Assembly (NCBI RefSeq): GCF_000424465.1
Contig: NZ_KE384194.1
Span: 77,145 to 141,144, forward strand
Direction: 5' to 3'
DNA: 64,000 nucleotides
Source: Butyrivibrio hungatei NK4A153
GTDB taxonomy: Bacteria; Bacillota; Clostridia; Lachnospirales; Lachnospiraceae
The notes under the pieces were generated by a model, which did no database searches, was not told where the DNA came from, and was given only the letters and a program-made list of their open reading frames with translations. The translations under genes and the position numbers were made by a program. How positions within the stretch are numbered: the first letter of the stretch is position 1; the number at the start of each line of letters is the position of its first letter. Positions 41,285 through 50,161 of this stretch are shown here, one piece after another.

Positions 41285-42475
41285 TCATTCCAGGCAATCC
41301 CCTTCGGCCATTGCACGAAGGATGCTCTCAGGTTTTATAATTTCCGCTTTACTCATAGGTCCGATATCTGCAGGTCGCGGAACAGCTCCGTCAATATACT
41401 CTCTGCAAAATCTGACAAATTCCATAGATGCATTTTTTGCATTCCAGACCTTTTCTATAGTATCATATCCATTTTTCGCGAACTGCAAAATTTTATACTT
41501 TTCTTGAAATAAAGACAATACCTTTTTCTTAAACTCATCGCAATCGCCATTCTTGTAAGTAAGCCCGTTTTCTCCGTCCTTTATAAGAAACGGTACGGAT
41601 CCCGCCTCTTTTGAAGCAACGACGGCGCATCCGCATTGCATGGCTTCATTCACAACAGCTCCCCATCCTTCCAGATAGTTACTTGTGAAAAGAAAAATAT
41701 CCGAATCTTTCATATGTGTTGTCACTTCTTCAGGTTTGAGATTTCCCTGAAAGCTGACATTCGCTGAGAGCCCTGCATCTGAAACGGCTTTTTCAAGCTC
41801 TGCTCTCATATATCCGTCGCCTATCATTTTAAGCTCGTAGTCATATCCGAATTTCTCCAGCTCTTTGCATAGTTCAATCGCAAACTCGGGATGTTTTAGT
41901 TTTATAAATCTTCCCGCCCAGCAAAGCCTTATCTTATTGTCAGTCTCGCTCACTTTGAAACTTCTGTCTTTTACATCCGGATAATATCCCCACTTCAGCA
42001 TCTTACGAGGATATGCATGAATAAGCTTAAAGTCCGCAGAAACATAAGCTCCTGCGCACAAAAGGTACACAGGCTTTTTACGGTATCTTATATGCTCGTC
42101 ATACTTTTTCAAAAGACCTCTCGGAGTAAGCCACTTTATCCTGCTTCCTCTGTAGATTCTCTCACTTACACGAAAAGAAAGCTTACCTGACGCAAGTCTC
42201 CTTCTCTCAAGCTCTGACGTGATTCCTTCCGTCCATCCAAAGATCACCACATCACTGTTAAGAATAAGATCTTCGCAGTATTTTTTATCCTCGTAGAAAA
42301 GGGAAACATACGGATAGTCCTTTGGATTCACAGCCCATCCCATGGTGATTCTCTTTTCCTCCATGGGCATCGCCTGGACAAAGTGAAACTCAACATCCTC
42401 AAACAGGCTGCTCATAGCATCGCAAAAGGGAATCTGATGATGATTTATGTAGTTTGATACAAATGTTATTACCAC
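41285..42475 (-). CDS. Glycosyltransferase, GT4 family
   Basis: A 396-residue GT-B enzyme. The N-terminal domain begins VVITFVSNYINHHQIPF, a histidine-rich variant of the GT4 loop. RLCWAGRFIKLKHPEFAIEL starts the donor domain, and LEGWGAVVNEAMQCGCAVVA contains the E-x7-E motif. A TTG at 42499 would extend the frame into the previous gene, but AGGGAG six bases before the GTG at 42475 marks GTG as the start. Cytoplasmic; it adds one sugar of the module A repeat, and which one is unknown. Confidence 0.86.
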   Translation of the reverse strand: MVITFVSNYINHHQIPFCDAMSSLFEDVEFHFVQAMPMEEKRITMGWAVNPKDYPYVSLFYEDKKYCEDLILNSDVVIFGWTEGITSELERRRLASGKLSFRVSERIYRGSRIKWLTPRGLLKKYDEHIRYRKKPVYLLCAGAYVSADFKLIHAYPRKMLKWGYYPDVKDRSFKVSETDNKIRLCWAGRFIKLKHPEFAIELCKELEKFGYDYELKMIGDGYMRAELEKAVSDAGLSANVSFQGNLKPEEVTTHMKDSDIFLFTSNYLEGWGAVVNEAMQCGCAVVASKEAGSVPFLIKDGENGLTYKNGDCDEFKKKVLSLFQEKYKILQFAKNGYDTIEKVWNAKNASMEFVRFCREYIDGAVPRPADIGPMSKAEIIKPESILRAMAEGDCLE

Positions 42476-42486
42476 AGATCTCTCCC

Positions 42487-43776
42487 TTATTTTCTGCAAA
42501 TTGCATCGTAGATTTCAAGAAGTCTCTTGTAATTGGTATCGGCGTTGTGGATCTTAGCGGCGCGCTTACTTGCATTGTCTCCGTAAACGGCTGCAATAAC
42601 CGGCTCATCCCACATCTGCAAAATTGCTTCCGCAAGTTTCTTGTAGTCCATATTATCAAATATAACGCCGTCCATTCCATCCGTGATCATATCCGGAATA
42701 CCGCCGGCGTTGGCCGCAACGACAGGAACTCCCAGAAGCATCGCTTCTCCGACGGAATTGGGCGAATTCTCAACAACAGAAGCACACACAAACACGCTGC
42801 TCTTCAAAAAGCGGTTCTTCATTTCGACATCCGACAATGTACCGACCATCGTAACTTTCTTTCTGAGCCTGTTCATCGCGATAAGTCTCTTAAGATATTT
42901 GCCGTAAGCGCTTGCACGCATAAAGTACGGATACTTGCTCTTACCTCTGCCGATTATGTTATTTCCCGCAACATACACATGCGCATCGGGATATTTCTTC
43001 AGTATGAGCGGCATTGCCTCAAGCAAAAAGTGAAATCCCTTAAGCGGATAATCGCCCTGAGAAAGAAAAATGCTGTGAGGAATAGCTTTCCTCTCTTCCC
43101 ATTTACCCGAATAAAAACAAGGTCTCATGGTCTCATTCATAGCAAAATACTCAGCACCGGGATTGATACTGTAAGAAGCCTCTTTGTCAAACGTTGTTCT
43201 TCCCGTCACATTTCCTGTGAGCAAAAGAATTTCCTTCTCATTTTCGGCTCTTAACTTGAATTTCTCCTGCTGCTGAATAAGCGAATCCTCTTTCAGTCTG
43301 TCTCTGAAAGTTGTGGACTCCTGTACTTTCTTTGGAAGCCCCGCCATATAAGCTTTGGCGATCTCCGTACATACGCCCTGTATCCCTACAAGACTTCTCT
43401 CCGGTCTTCCAAAAGCTCTAAGCGCTGCAAGAGCATGCGGAAACTCGGTTCCGAAAACATGTATCATGTCCGGCTCAAAATCTTCAATTATCTGCTTAAA
43501 TCTTGTTTCCAGACTCTCATCATAGTTTTCAGGATGTGTAAGATCCTCATTAAATCCGTAATATGTAATTTCATCAACAATTTCTTTTCCCTCGGACACA
43601 GGTCCTTCCGAAGGAAATGCAATACCGAGAGTTATCTTTCCCCCGGCTGTCGTGCTTTTTTCTTTTTGAAGCCTGTCAAGGCAGCCTGTAAGCCATCCTT
43701 CCCTGACCGAGTATTCAATTCCATGCGCCTTGGCATAGGCAGGGAGCATGATATTACAGACCCATAATATTTTCAA
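42487..43776 (-). CDS. Glycosyltransferase, GT4 family
   Basis: A 429-residue GT4 enzyme. KILWVCNIMLPAYAKAHG begins the acceptor domain, FLSQGDYPLKGFHFLLEA opens the donor domain, and ENSPNSVGEAMLLGVPVVAA holds the E-x7-E donor motif. The start codon is TTG at 43776, eight bases after a good AAGGAG site and two bases after the preceding stop. The family's usual size and layout are intact, with no membrane segment. The sugar specificity is unknown. Confidence 0.87.
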   Translation of the reverse strand: MKILWVCNIMLPAYAKAHGIEYSVREGWLTGCLDRLQKEKSTTAGGKITLGIAFPSEGPVSEGKEIVDEITYYGFNEDLTHPENYDESLETRFKQIIEDFEPDMIHVFGTEFPHALAALRAFGRPERSLVGIQGVCTEIAKAYMAGLPKKVQESTTFRDRLKEDSLIQQQEKFKLRAENEKEILLLTGNVTGRTTFDKEASYSINPGAEYFAMNETMRPCFYSGKWEERKAIPHSIFLSQGDYPLKGFHFLLEAMPLILKKYPDAHVYVAGNNIIGRGKSKYPYFMRASAYGKYLKRLIAMNRLRKKVTMVGTLSDVEMKNRFLKSSVFVCASVVENSPNSVGEAMLLGVPVVAANAGGIPDMITDGMDGVIFDNMDYKKLAEAILQMWDEPVIAAVYGDNASKRAAKIHNADTNYKRLLEIYDAICRK

Positions 43777-43778
43777 AT

Positions 43779-44696
43779 TTATTTCTCCTTAAGCCTGTAT
43801 ACTGCACTTTTTATCTTATTATATATACCGGCTGTAATTTTATTCTCCGCAATGGCAGTCCTTAACTTAGAAAGAGTGAGCACTCTTATAAGGTCGTACT
43901 TCCTTATCTGCGCACCTGTGAGATAGAGCTTTATGATCTCTTTTCTCTCCTCTTCGGAAAGCTTCTTGTTCTGATCTGAGAAACCTCCGCCTTCATAATC
44001 GGCAACTATGCGCGGAATGTAGAAAGTGCTTGCTTTGTCTCTGTAATAGCACCTAAGGAACTGCTCATAATCCGCTCTAACCTTGTACCTGAGCTCAAAA
44101 GGATTGTTATATACAAGCCTCTCATCATAGAAACAAGCCTGATGAGAAGGCAGATTCCTGTAACATGCATGATCGTCAATCTTGGGGTTTGAATGAATCC
44201 TGTTACCTGTCGAGCAGTCAAATATATCACCATAGTAAATCGCAGGAAGAGTCGTGCCCTCTTTGGAATTTCTGTCTACGATCGCATCATGTACATCCCT
44301 GAGAACGTTCTCGTCCCTGAACGTATCTCCGCAGTTCAAAAAGAAAATATAGGCAGGTTCTTCACCCGCTCTAAGAAGCTTAACTTTGTCGGTATTCTCC
44401 GCATCCTGATCAATCGCGCGCTGGTTTATTATCTTTTCCTCAAGATAAGATGCAGCAATATTCATCGCATGATAGATCCCGGAATCACAGCTTTCGACAA
44501 GAATCAGGTCTTTGCCGATATCGTACTTAGCCTTTAATTTCTCTATCGAACCGTCCGTGGACATTCCATCCTTGACAAGGATGCGATACCCTGTATAACT
44601 CTGCCTTCTGACGCTCTCGATCGTATCGATGAGCTTGTCTCCGGCGTTATATGAAACCACTATTATATTAAAAAAAGTTTTTTTCATTTCATTCAT
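43779..44696 (-). CDS. Glycosyltransferase, GT2 family (WcaE-like)
   Basis: A 305-residue inverting transferase. IIVVSYNAGDKLIDTIESV starts the GT-A fold, VKDGMSTDGS and CDSGIYHAMNIAA follow, the latter being the D-S-G-I-Y-x-A-M-N block of WcaE/CpsI-type enzymes, and LNCGDTFRDENVL gives a metal-binding motif. HQACFYDERLVY and YKVRADYEQFLRC are further family signatures. An insertion at about 85-115 with charged residues is unusual. The ATG at 44696 or the one three codons later could be the start. Confidence 0.85.
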   Translation of the reverse strand: MNEMKKTFFNIIVVSYNAGDKLIDTIESVRRQSYTGYRILVKDGMSTDGSIEKLKAKYDIGKDLILVESCDSGIYHAMNIAASYLEEKIINQRAIDQDAENTDKVKLLRAGEEPAYIFFLNCGDTFRDENVLRDVHDAIVDRNSKEGTTLPAIYYGDIFDCSTGNRIHSNPKIDDHACYRNLPSHQACFYDERLVYNNPFELRYKVRADYEQFLRCYYRDKASTFYIPRIVADYEGGGFSDQNKKLSEEERKEIIKLYLTGAQIRKYDLIRVLTLSKLRTAIAENKITAGIYNKIKSAVYRLKEK

Positions 44697-44701
44697 ACTC
44701 T

Positions 44702-45880
44702 TTAATACCCTGTCTCAGAAAGAATCGGTGGCATATCATCAAACATTATGGTCGTATACGGAAGTATTCTCGTTCCGTTCGCAGGCGCTATCCTCTTCAT
44801 AAATATCACAAAATACATAAGGCATCCAAGAAGTACCAACGACGTACAGATTTTTCTTTTCTTAGGATCCTTGATACCAAGCAGAAGCGCCGGTACAAAC
44901 AATACATGTGTTATCGTAAGATAATAAGATATTCTTGAGATCACCTCATCCGTCAAAAATGCCGCAAATACATAAAGCGCAAGTGACATTACGTTGCAGT
45001 GGAAAAAGAAAATGTTCTCCCTGTTACCTTTTATCTCATCCTTGTACAAGTAGATCGATGCCGCAAGGATAAGTGCACACCTTGCAATGCTGATATAACT
45101 GTAATGTATAGGGCCGGCTATCATCCTGTCATAAGTTGCCGTTCCCTGATAGTCCGAATAGATTTTAACCGCAATCTTTGCATAGATAGGCCTTAAAAAG
45201 AAACACGAAGCTCCTAAAGCAGCTCCCAAAGCATACATCCATTTCTTCCAGTTTATCACCGCGATCGGATATAGCACCAAGATTATCAGAAGTGATTTGT
45301 GAAAAAGAGCTCCCACAAGGATCATTAGAACAAATCTCGGGTAATCTTTTTTCACCAGATATTCTATTGAAAGCAAGGCTATACCCAGCCCAAAATAATA
45401 ACGAACGGTACTTAATGACTGAAAATAAAAGCCAAGGAGCATAAACATTGCAAATGACAATTCAAACCACTTGCTCTGTCTCCATATCCCTTTCATAAAA
45501 AAAAGAACTGTAAGAAAAGCAAATATGGCAAATACCAAAACATAGTTCTCAAATCCGCAGAGCTTATAAATAACATATGTTAAGGCTTTAAACCCCTCTT
45601 CTTCCGGAACTTTCGGAATCCATCCGTCCGATTTTGAGTTGATAAGATGCATGTGCTCAACATACGTTGCGTAGTCGTTTCCGACATTCAAACGAAGCGC
45701 CGATACCGCAGACAGCCCCAGAAATATAGCCGCAAGTACGATGGCATTTATGGCATCCTGCCTTGTCATACCTCTGTGAAATCCGATACGTCCGCAGCCC
45801 GCACATTCGGATACGGTATTCTTTTTTACCAAAAGAAGCAGTGCAAGCACAGCTACCGTCAATGTAAAATATACTATCAT
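44702..45880 (-). CDS. EpsG-family membrane protein (putative glycan polymerase)
   Basis: A 392-residue protein with about ten helices. SALRLNVGNDYATYVEHMHL near 60-80 matches the R-x3-G-x-D-x3-Y motif of EpsG proteins, and TVRYYFGLGIALLSIEYLVK and FHKSLLIILV follow as in the family. EpsG is thought to serve as the Wzy-type polymerase that joins repeat units on the outer face. Its ATG overlaps the upstream stop by 4 bases. Located between GT2 genes, it marks this operon as a Wzy-dependent module. Confidence 0.82.
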   Translation of the reverse strand: MIVYFTLTVAVLALLLLVKKNTVSECAGCGRIGFHRGMTRQDAINAIVLAAIFLGLSAVSALRLNVGNDYATYVEHMHLINSKSDGWIPKVPEEEGFKALTYVIYKLCGFENYVLVFAIFAFLTVLFFMKGIWRQSKWFELSFAMFMLLGFYFQSLSTVRYYFGLGIALLSIEYLVKKDYPRFVLMILVGALFHKSLLIILVLYPIAVINWKKWMYALGAALGASCFFLRPIYAKIAVKIYSDYQGTATYDRMIAGPIHYSYISIARCALILAASIYLYKDEIKGNRENIFFFHCNVMSLALYVFAAFLTDEVISRISYYLTITHVLFVPALLLGIKDPKKRKICTSLVLLGCLMYFVIFMKRIAPANGTRILPYTTIMFDDMPPILSETGY

Positions 45881-46689
45881 TTTGCCTTCTTAAGTTCCCT
45901 TCCCTTTCCGATGCCGTCGGAAAGAAGCCTGAAACACTTAAACAATCCCTTCTCCGCACACATTTCTTTTCTATATTTGAAAAGAAATCTAAAACCGAGA
46001 ATATCAGCGAGGCTTCCGTACAAAAACGCATACAAGACACCTCTGTCATAAAAAAACTTATCCGTATATCCCTTAAACCAGGTGGACTCACCCGCTTCTT
46101 CATGACCGAGAACCACAGTAGTCCTGTATATCTTAAGTCCCGCTTTTAAACAATCATGTAAAAAAAGGCTGTCCTCTCCGTTCATGTAAGGCGCTCCGCC
46201 TCCGAATAAAAGAGAATACTTTACCCCGCTATCAAAGAGTTTCTCCCTCCTTGCAGCGATCGCGTACGCGGGATATCTACCGTAATTTTTCCATGTAACG
46301 GGAGCAAAATCGACATTCCAATATGTTTCTCTGCCCTCCTGAGCCTTTACGTTAAAAAGAATCATGTCGGCCTCAGGGTGATCGTCGAACTCTTTTACGA
46401 TCTTATCCGAATAGCCCTTGTCATAGATAATATCATCATCGCCAAAATGGATCAGTTCGCTGTCAGCCTTGGATAAAGCGGTATTTCTCGAAAGTCCTAC
46501 ACCTTTTTCACATCTTATAAATGCGCGTATCATCTTTGTTCCCGCTTCGAAGGTCTCATCTTTTGATTCCCCTTTGGTTCCAACAAGCTGATTTACTATT
46601 ACTGCATCCGTCTCAATATTCATTTTATCCGGGAGCTCGTGCACATCCTTATTAACGGATGACACCAATATCTGCAATCTTCCTGACAT
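45877..46689 (-). CDS. Glycosyltransferase, GT2-like
   Basis: A 270-residue protein. QILVSSVNKDVHELPDKMN begins the fold, GVGLSRNTALSKADSELIHF is the central block of capsule GT2 enzymes, and GDDDIIYDKGYSDKIV gives the acidic metal-binding motif. Later, GEDSLFLHDCLKAGLKIYRT supplies the catalytic ED motif. It lacks the normal VSIIVPVYN opening and is a variant subgroup. It overlaps the EpsG-like gene by 4 bases. The sugar is unknown. Confidence 0.82.
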   Translation of the reverse strand: MSGRLQILVSSVNKDVHELPDKMNIETDAVIVNQLVGTKGESKDETFEAGTKMIRAFIRCEKGVGLSRNTALSKADSELIHFGDDDIIYDKGYSDKIVKEFDDHPEADMILFNVKAQEGRETYWNVDFAPVTWKNYGRYPAYAIAARREKLFDSGVKYSLLFGGGAPYMNGEDSLFLHDCLKAGLKIYRTTVVLGHEEAGESTWFKGYTDKFFYDRGVLYAFLYGSLADILGFRFLFKYRKEMCAEKGLFKCFRLLSDGIGKGRELKKAK

Positions 46690-46749
46690 AGTCTCTTTCG
46701 CTTAATTCATATATCATACGGTGTCAAAATTTACTTTTTGCCACCTTCA

Positions 46750-47931
46750 TCATTTGATTCCGTAGTATCTCTTAATAAATTTAAGATCCGCACGTGTAAA
46801 TACAATTCCGAGCACCGGGCATTCAATCTTTTTTAGCTGTGAAATCAAATGCTCAGTCATTGCCGCATTTTTCTTTCCATAGGGAACCGCGAGTATTGCG
46901 CCTTCTGCTGCCCCTATATCCGAAGCCGAAATTGCTTTTATCTTGGATAACTTATCATCATAATCACTTCCGAGAGTCTTCTTAAGCGATTCAAGGTCTT
47001 TCTCGGAAAAAGATGCATCATTCGCCGCATCGGATGAGATCAAAACTATATTCTCTTTATCTGCAACATATTTATCGTAAAGTTTGGCAAGCTCTCCTCT
47101 TAACAGGTCACATGCTTCATTTCCCCGAAATACGGTTCCAAGCACTCTTATGCCGTATCTTTTCTCGCATTCTTCGGGTACGTAGATTGCTTCATCAACG
47201 GCATCAATCAAAAGAATTGCCAAAAAAGCCAAAACAGCCGCAAGAATTGCTCCAAATATAATCGCTACCACAATCCTGTTATCAGTCTTCTCAAGATAAA
47301 CATCACTTTTTGATGTACATACTATAGATTCAAAGGCCTTTGACGCATTGTAAGTCGGATAGCTTTCAAGACTTTTGATAAATGCATCCGTCAGCTTTTC
47401 CACGAGTTCTTTATCGGTCTCATTGATCGTAACAAGGAGAAAACGCTCATTTGAGATTATGTCTCCTTTTACATTGATCTTGGACTCATCCTTTATCACA
47501 TCAACTCCGACTTCTTCCAAAGCCCGTAACTGATTGGATATATCCGGTCCGCCGGCGGCTTCAAGGACTTTCATCCTTTCCTGCGATATATCCACTCCCT
47601 CTTCTTTCATAGTCTTAACAAGTTCAAGAAGGAAATCGTGGTCGTTAAAAATAAAATTGGTCCATGTAGCTCCGTTATACCAGTCAAGAACTCTCTCACC
47701 CTCAGCATTTCGAATATACGCATCATCTGAGTAAGTCAGATAGAATCTTGCCTGTGCCTCGTATCTTCTCTCAGGTCCGAAAGTTACCGTCACAAGATAA
47801 TAGATTCCTCCGGCAAGGATCGCGCCGATAAGCGCGGCAACGGGAAGAATCCATATTTTTTTTAGTAACCTCAGGTAAAAACTCCTAAGATTCAAGCTTT
47901 CATCTGTATACTTAACTTTTTTTGTGTCCAT
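46750..47931 (-). CDS. Wzz/CpsC-like chain-length regulator with Walker-less kinase-like C-terminal domain
   Basis: About 393 residues. Two membrane helices (about 25-48 and 218-240) flank an extracytoplasmic domain of about 170 residues, the Wzz arrangement of polysaccharide co-polymerases. The C-terminal cytoplasmic part (about 250-393) has RYGIRVLGTVFRGNEAC, ENIVLISSDAAND and CPVLGIVFTRADLKFIKRYY, which line up with the shape of a BY-kinase, but no Walker A (G-x4-GKS/T), no LLIDxD Walker B and no tyrosine cluster are present. The start at 47931 is ten bases after GGAG. It probably regulates chain length with a degenerate kinase domain. No separate BY-kinase or phosphatase is in the window. 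Confidence 0.75.
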   Translation of the reverse strand: MDTKKVKYTDESLNLRSFYLRLLKKIWILPVAALIGAILAGGIYYLVTVTFGPERRYEAQARFYLTYSDDAYIRNAEGERVLDWYNGATWTNFIFNDHDFLLELVKTMKEEGVDISQERMKVLEAAGGPDISNQLRALEEVGVDVIKDESKINVKGDIISNERFLLVTINETDKELVEKLTDAFIKSLESYPTYNASKAFESIVCTSKSDVYLEKTDNRIVVAIIFGAILAAVLAFLAILLIDAVDEAIYVPEECEKRYGIRVLGTVFRGNEACDLLRGELAKLYDKYVADKENIVLISSDAANDASFSEKDLESLKKTLGSDYDDKLSKIKAISASDIGAAEGAILAVPYGKKNAAMTEHLISQLKKIECPVLGIVFTRADLKFIKRYYGIK

Positions 47932-47992
47932 GTATTTTTGTCTCCGTATGCAGTTACACAATCTGCCCTGTAATCCGCAGTTTCTCTGCGCA

Positions 47993-49414
47993 TTATGAGT
48001 TCTTCATAGCTGTTGTCTGATCATCCTCAATACCTTCGGTACTGTCCGGCGTGAACATGATCTTTGCGGTAAGAAGAAGCAGCTTAATATCAAGCCAGAT
48101 AGAATAATTCTCTATATAAGTAAGATCAAGCTTAAGCTTGTCATAAGGCGTGGTATTATATTTGCCGTAAATCTGCGCATAACCTGCAAGTCCCGCTTTT
48201 ACCCTTGTCCTAAAGGCAAACTCAGGCATATCCTCAAGATACTGCTTAATGATCTCAGGTCTCTCAGGTCTGGGGCCGATAAATGACATGTCACCTTTTA
48301 AAATATTAAATAACTGCGGAAGCTCATCCAATCTGCATTTTCTGATAAAACTTCCAACGGGAGTTATTCTTGAGTCATTCTTGGAAGCAAGTCTTGCAAC
48401 ACCGTCTTTCTCAGCATCGACACGCATACTTCTGAATTTCATTATCTTAAACTCACGTCTGTTTATCGTGCATCTAACCTGCTTATACAGAACGGGGCCT
48501 CCGTCATACATTTTTACAGCAATAGCGGTGATAAGCATAAAAGGTGAGCTGAGAACTATAAGTACAAGAGCAAGCACAATATCCATGATTCTCTTTATAA
48601 ATCTCTGCTCCACTTTAATTGAATAGTCTCTTAAAAGGAAAACCGGAGAGTCAAAAAGATGAAGCTGTGTCGAGCCTTTAAGAAGAACGTCTGTTATCTT
48701 TGGCATGACATAGATTCTCTTGTTATTCCCATAGCAGAATTTAACAATCCCGTTTCTATACTGATTTGGAACATCCCAGATAATAACTCCGTCATAATCT
48801 TCAAGGCATTCTTTATATATCTTTTCTATGCCCTCAGAAATGTTCATCTTCTTGATGATCCTGTATTTATCTTTTCTTGTATTGAATTTCGCAATGATGT
48901 CATCAGCCGCATATTCTCCATTTATGAGAAGGAGTTTTCTCGGCGGGAATATCGACATGTAGATATAGTTTGTTATGTGTGCCCATGCAAAAGAAATAAA
49001 CAGCTGTATTAAAAATACCGCAACCAAAGGAATCGGATCTATTAACCAGTTCCTTACAAACAAATACTGACAATATGTAATAAAATTAACTATGAATAAT
49101 GCAAAAATCTGAGACAAAAAAACATCCATAGGCTTAAGATAGCCTATCTTAAGACCGCCATAGGCATTAGAAAAGAACAAAAGCAATATGAAATAAAGCG
49201 CCAGGGTTACAACATGCCCCCAAAAAGCATATTTAATACCGGGACCAAAATCCCATCCATCTTTACTCACTCTTTTAGAGCTCAGAATCGGATAATAAGT
49301 AGCAAACCAAAACCACGCATACACAGCAGTCTGCATGGCAAGTCCTATACCCCCCAACAGTAAAACCATAATTCTTTTTACAGATTCAATGTGTTTCATA
49401 TAATCCACAGACAC
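47993..49414 (-). CDS. Polyprenyl glycosylphosphotransferase (WbaP/CpsE-like), initiating enzyme of module A
   Basis: A 473-residue initiating transferase. Four or five N-terminal membrane helices (about 10-165) and a Rossmann-like CoA-binding domain (about 170-265) precede the C-terminal catalytic part (about 270-470). The latter has RFIKRIMDIVLALVLIVLSS, KIMKFRSMRVDAEKDG, the catalytic Asp-Glu in CRLDELPQLFN, GDMSFIGPRPERP and KAGLAGYAQIYGKY. It moves a hexose-1-phosphate to undecaprenyl phosphate. The start is a GTG directly after the preceding TAA, with GAAGG six bases before it. It is distinct from the short PglC-type enzyme of module B. Confidence 0.9.
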   Translation of the reverse strand: MSVDYMKHIESVKRIMVLLLGGIGLAMQTAVYAWFWFATYYPILSSKRVSKDGWDFGPGIKYAFWGHVVTLALYFILLLFFSNAYGGLKIGYLKPMDVFLSQIFALFIVNFITYCQYLFVRNWLIDPIPLVAVFLIQLFISFAWAHITNYIYMSIFPPRKLLLINGEYAADDIIAKFNTRKDKYRIIKKMNISEGIEKIYKECLEDYDGVIIWDVPNQYRNGIVKFCYGNNKRIYVMPKITDVLLKGSTQLHLFDSPVFLLRDYSIKVEQRFIKRIMDIVLALVLIVLSSPFMLITAIAVKMYDGGPVLYKQVRCTINRREFKIMKFRSMRVDAEKDGVARLASKNDSRITPVGSFIRKCRLDELPQLFNILKGDMSFIGPRPERPEIIKQYLEDMPEFAFRTRVKAGLAGYAQIYGKYNTTPYDKLKLDLTYIENYSIWLDIKLLLLTAKIMFTPDSTEGIEDDQTTAMKNS

Positions 49415-50161
49415 TTAAAGCCTTCTCAGCGTTGCTCGCAGCGCCCATCCTCCAAAATAAAATAATGACTCCAAAACCGACAGATTAGCTATATTCCTGT
49501 AAAGGAACCAGATTCTCTCCATTGCAACAAGCTTATTTGATGAAAGTGACTTCGGCGGTCTTCTGTATATTGCAAGATTCTCATCAAGTCCGTAACCGAC
49601 TATTCCACTCTTAAGTATTCTCCACCATGTGGCTGTGTCCTCACTCGGAACATCCGGCATATGTATGATCTCCATGTCGATCTTTTCCGTATCGAACATG
49701 ACAGTAGTTGTAAATATAACCGTTCTTGAAAGTGCCTGTCTGAAATTCATTGTATCGGGAACATGAACTATTTTTCCCGTAGGTCTTGCAAGTCCGTCGC
49801 CAAACTCATATGAATGAAAAGCAAATGCCGCTCCTGTTTTCTCCATGAATGCTATCTGCTTTTCAAGCTTATCCGGCATCCAGACATCATCCGCATCCAG
49901 GAATGCGATATATCTTCCCGCCGATGCATCAATTCCCGTGTTACGGGCTTCTGCAGCTCCGGCGTTTCTCTCTTTTCTGATAAGTCTTATTCTCTTTCCG
50001 CTTGATTCTATTATATCGGATATGATCTCCGCGCTTTTGTCCGACGATGCGTCATCGACAAGGATGAGTTCCCAGTCTTTGTAGGTCTGCTCACATACCA
50101 TGTCGATAGTTTTCCTGATATATCTCGCCGCATTGTATACGGGTACTACTATACTTACCAT
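49415..50161 (-). CDS. Glycosyltransferase, GT2 family
   Basis: A 248-residue GT-A enzyme: SIVVPVYNAARYIRKTIDMV, LVDDASSDKSAEIISDIIE, NAGAAEARNTGIDASAGRYI and FLDADDVWMPDKL are the standard capsule GT2 blocks. The short C-terminus with SVLESLFYFGGWALRATLRR may lie on the membrane. The ATG overlaps the preceding stop by one base (TAATG), and GAGG lies seven bases upstream. Specificity is unknown. Confidence 0.87.
   Translation of the reverse strand: MVSIVVPVYNAARYIRKTIDMVCEQTYKDWELILVDDASSDKSAEIISDIIESSGKRIRLIRKERNAGAAEARNTGIDASAGRYIAFLDADDVWMPDKLEKQIAFMEKTGAAFAFHSYEFGDGLARPTGKIVHVPDTMNFRQALSRTVIFTTTVMFDTEKIDMEIIHMPDVPSEDTATWWRILKSGIVGYGLDENLAIYRRPPKSLSSNKLVAMERIWFLYRNIANLSVLESLFYFGGWALRATLRRL

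Noticed and set aside
42454-43254. Plus-strand frame of 266 codons
   Set aside because: Antisense to a GT4 gene with intact motifs; Arg/His/Lys-rich composition typical of antisense translation.
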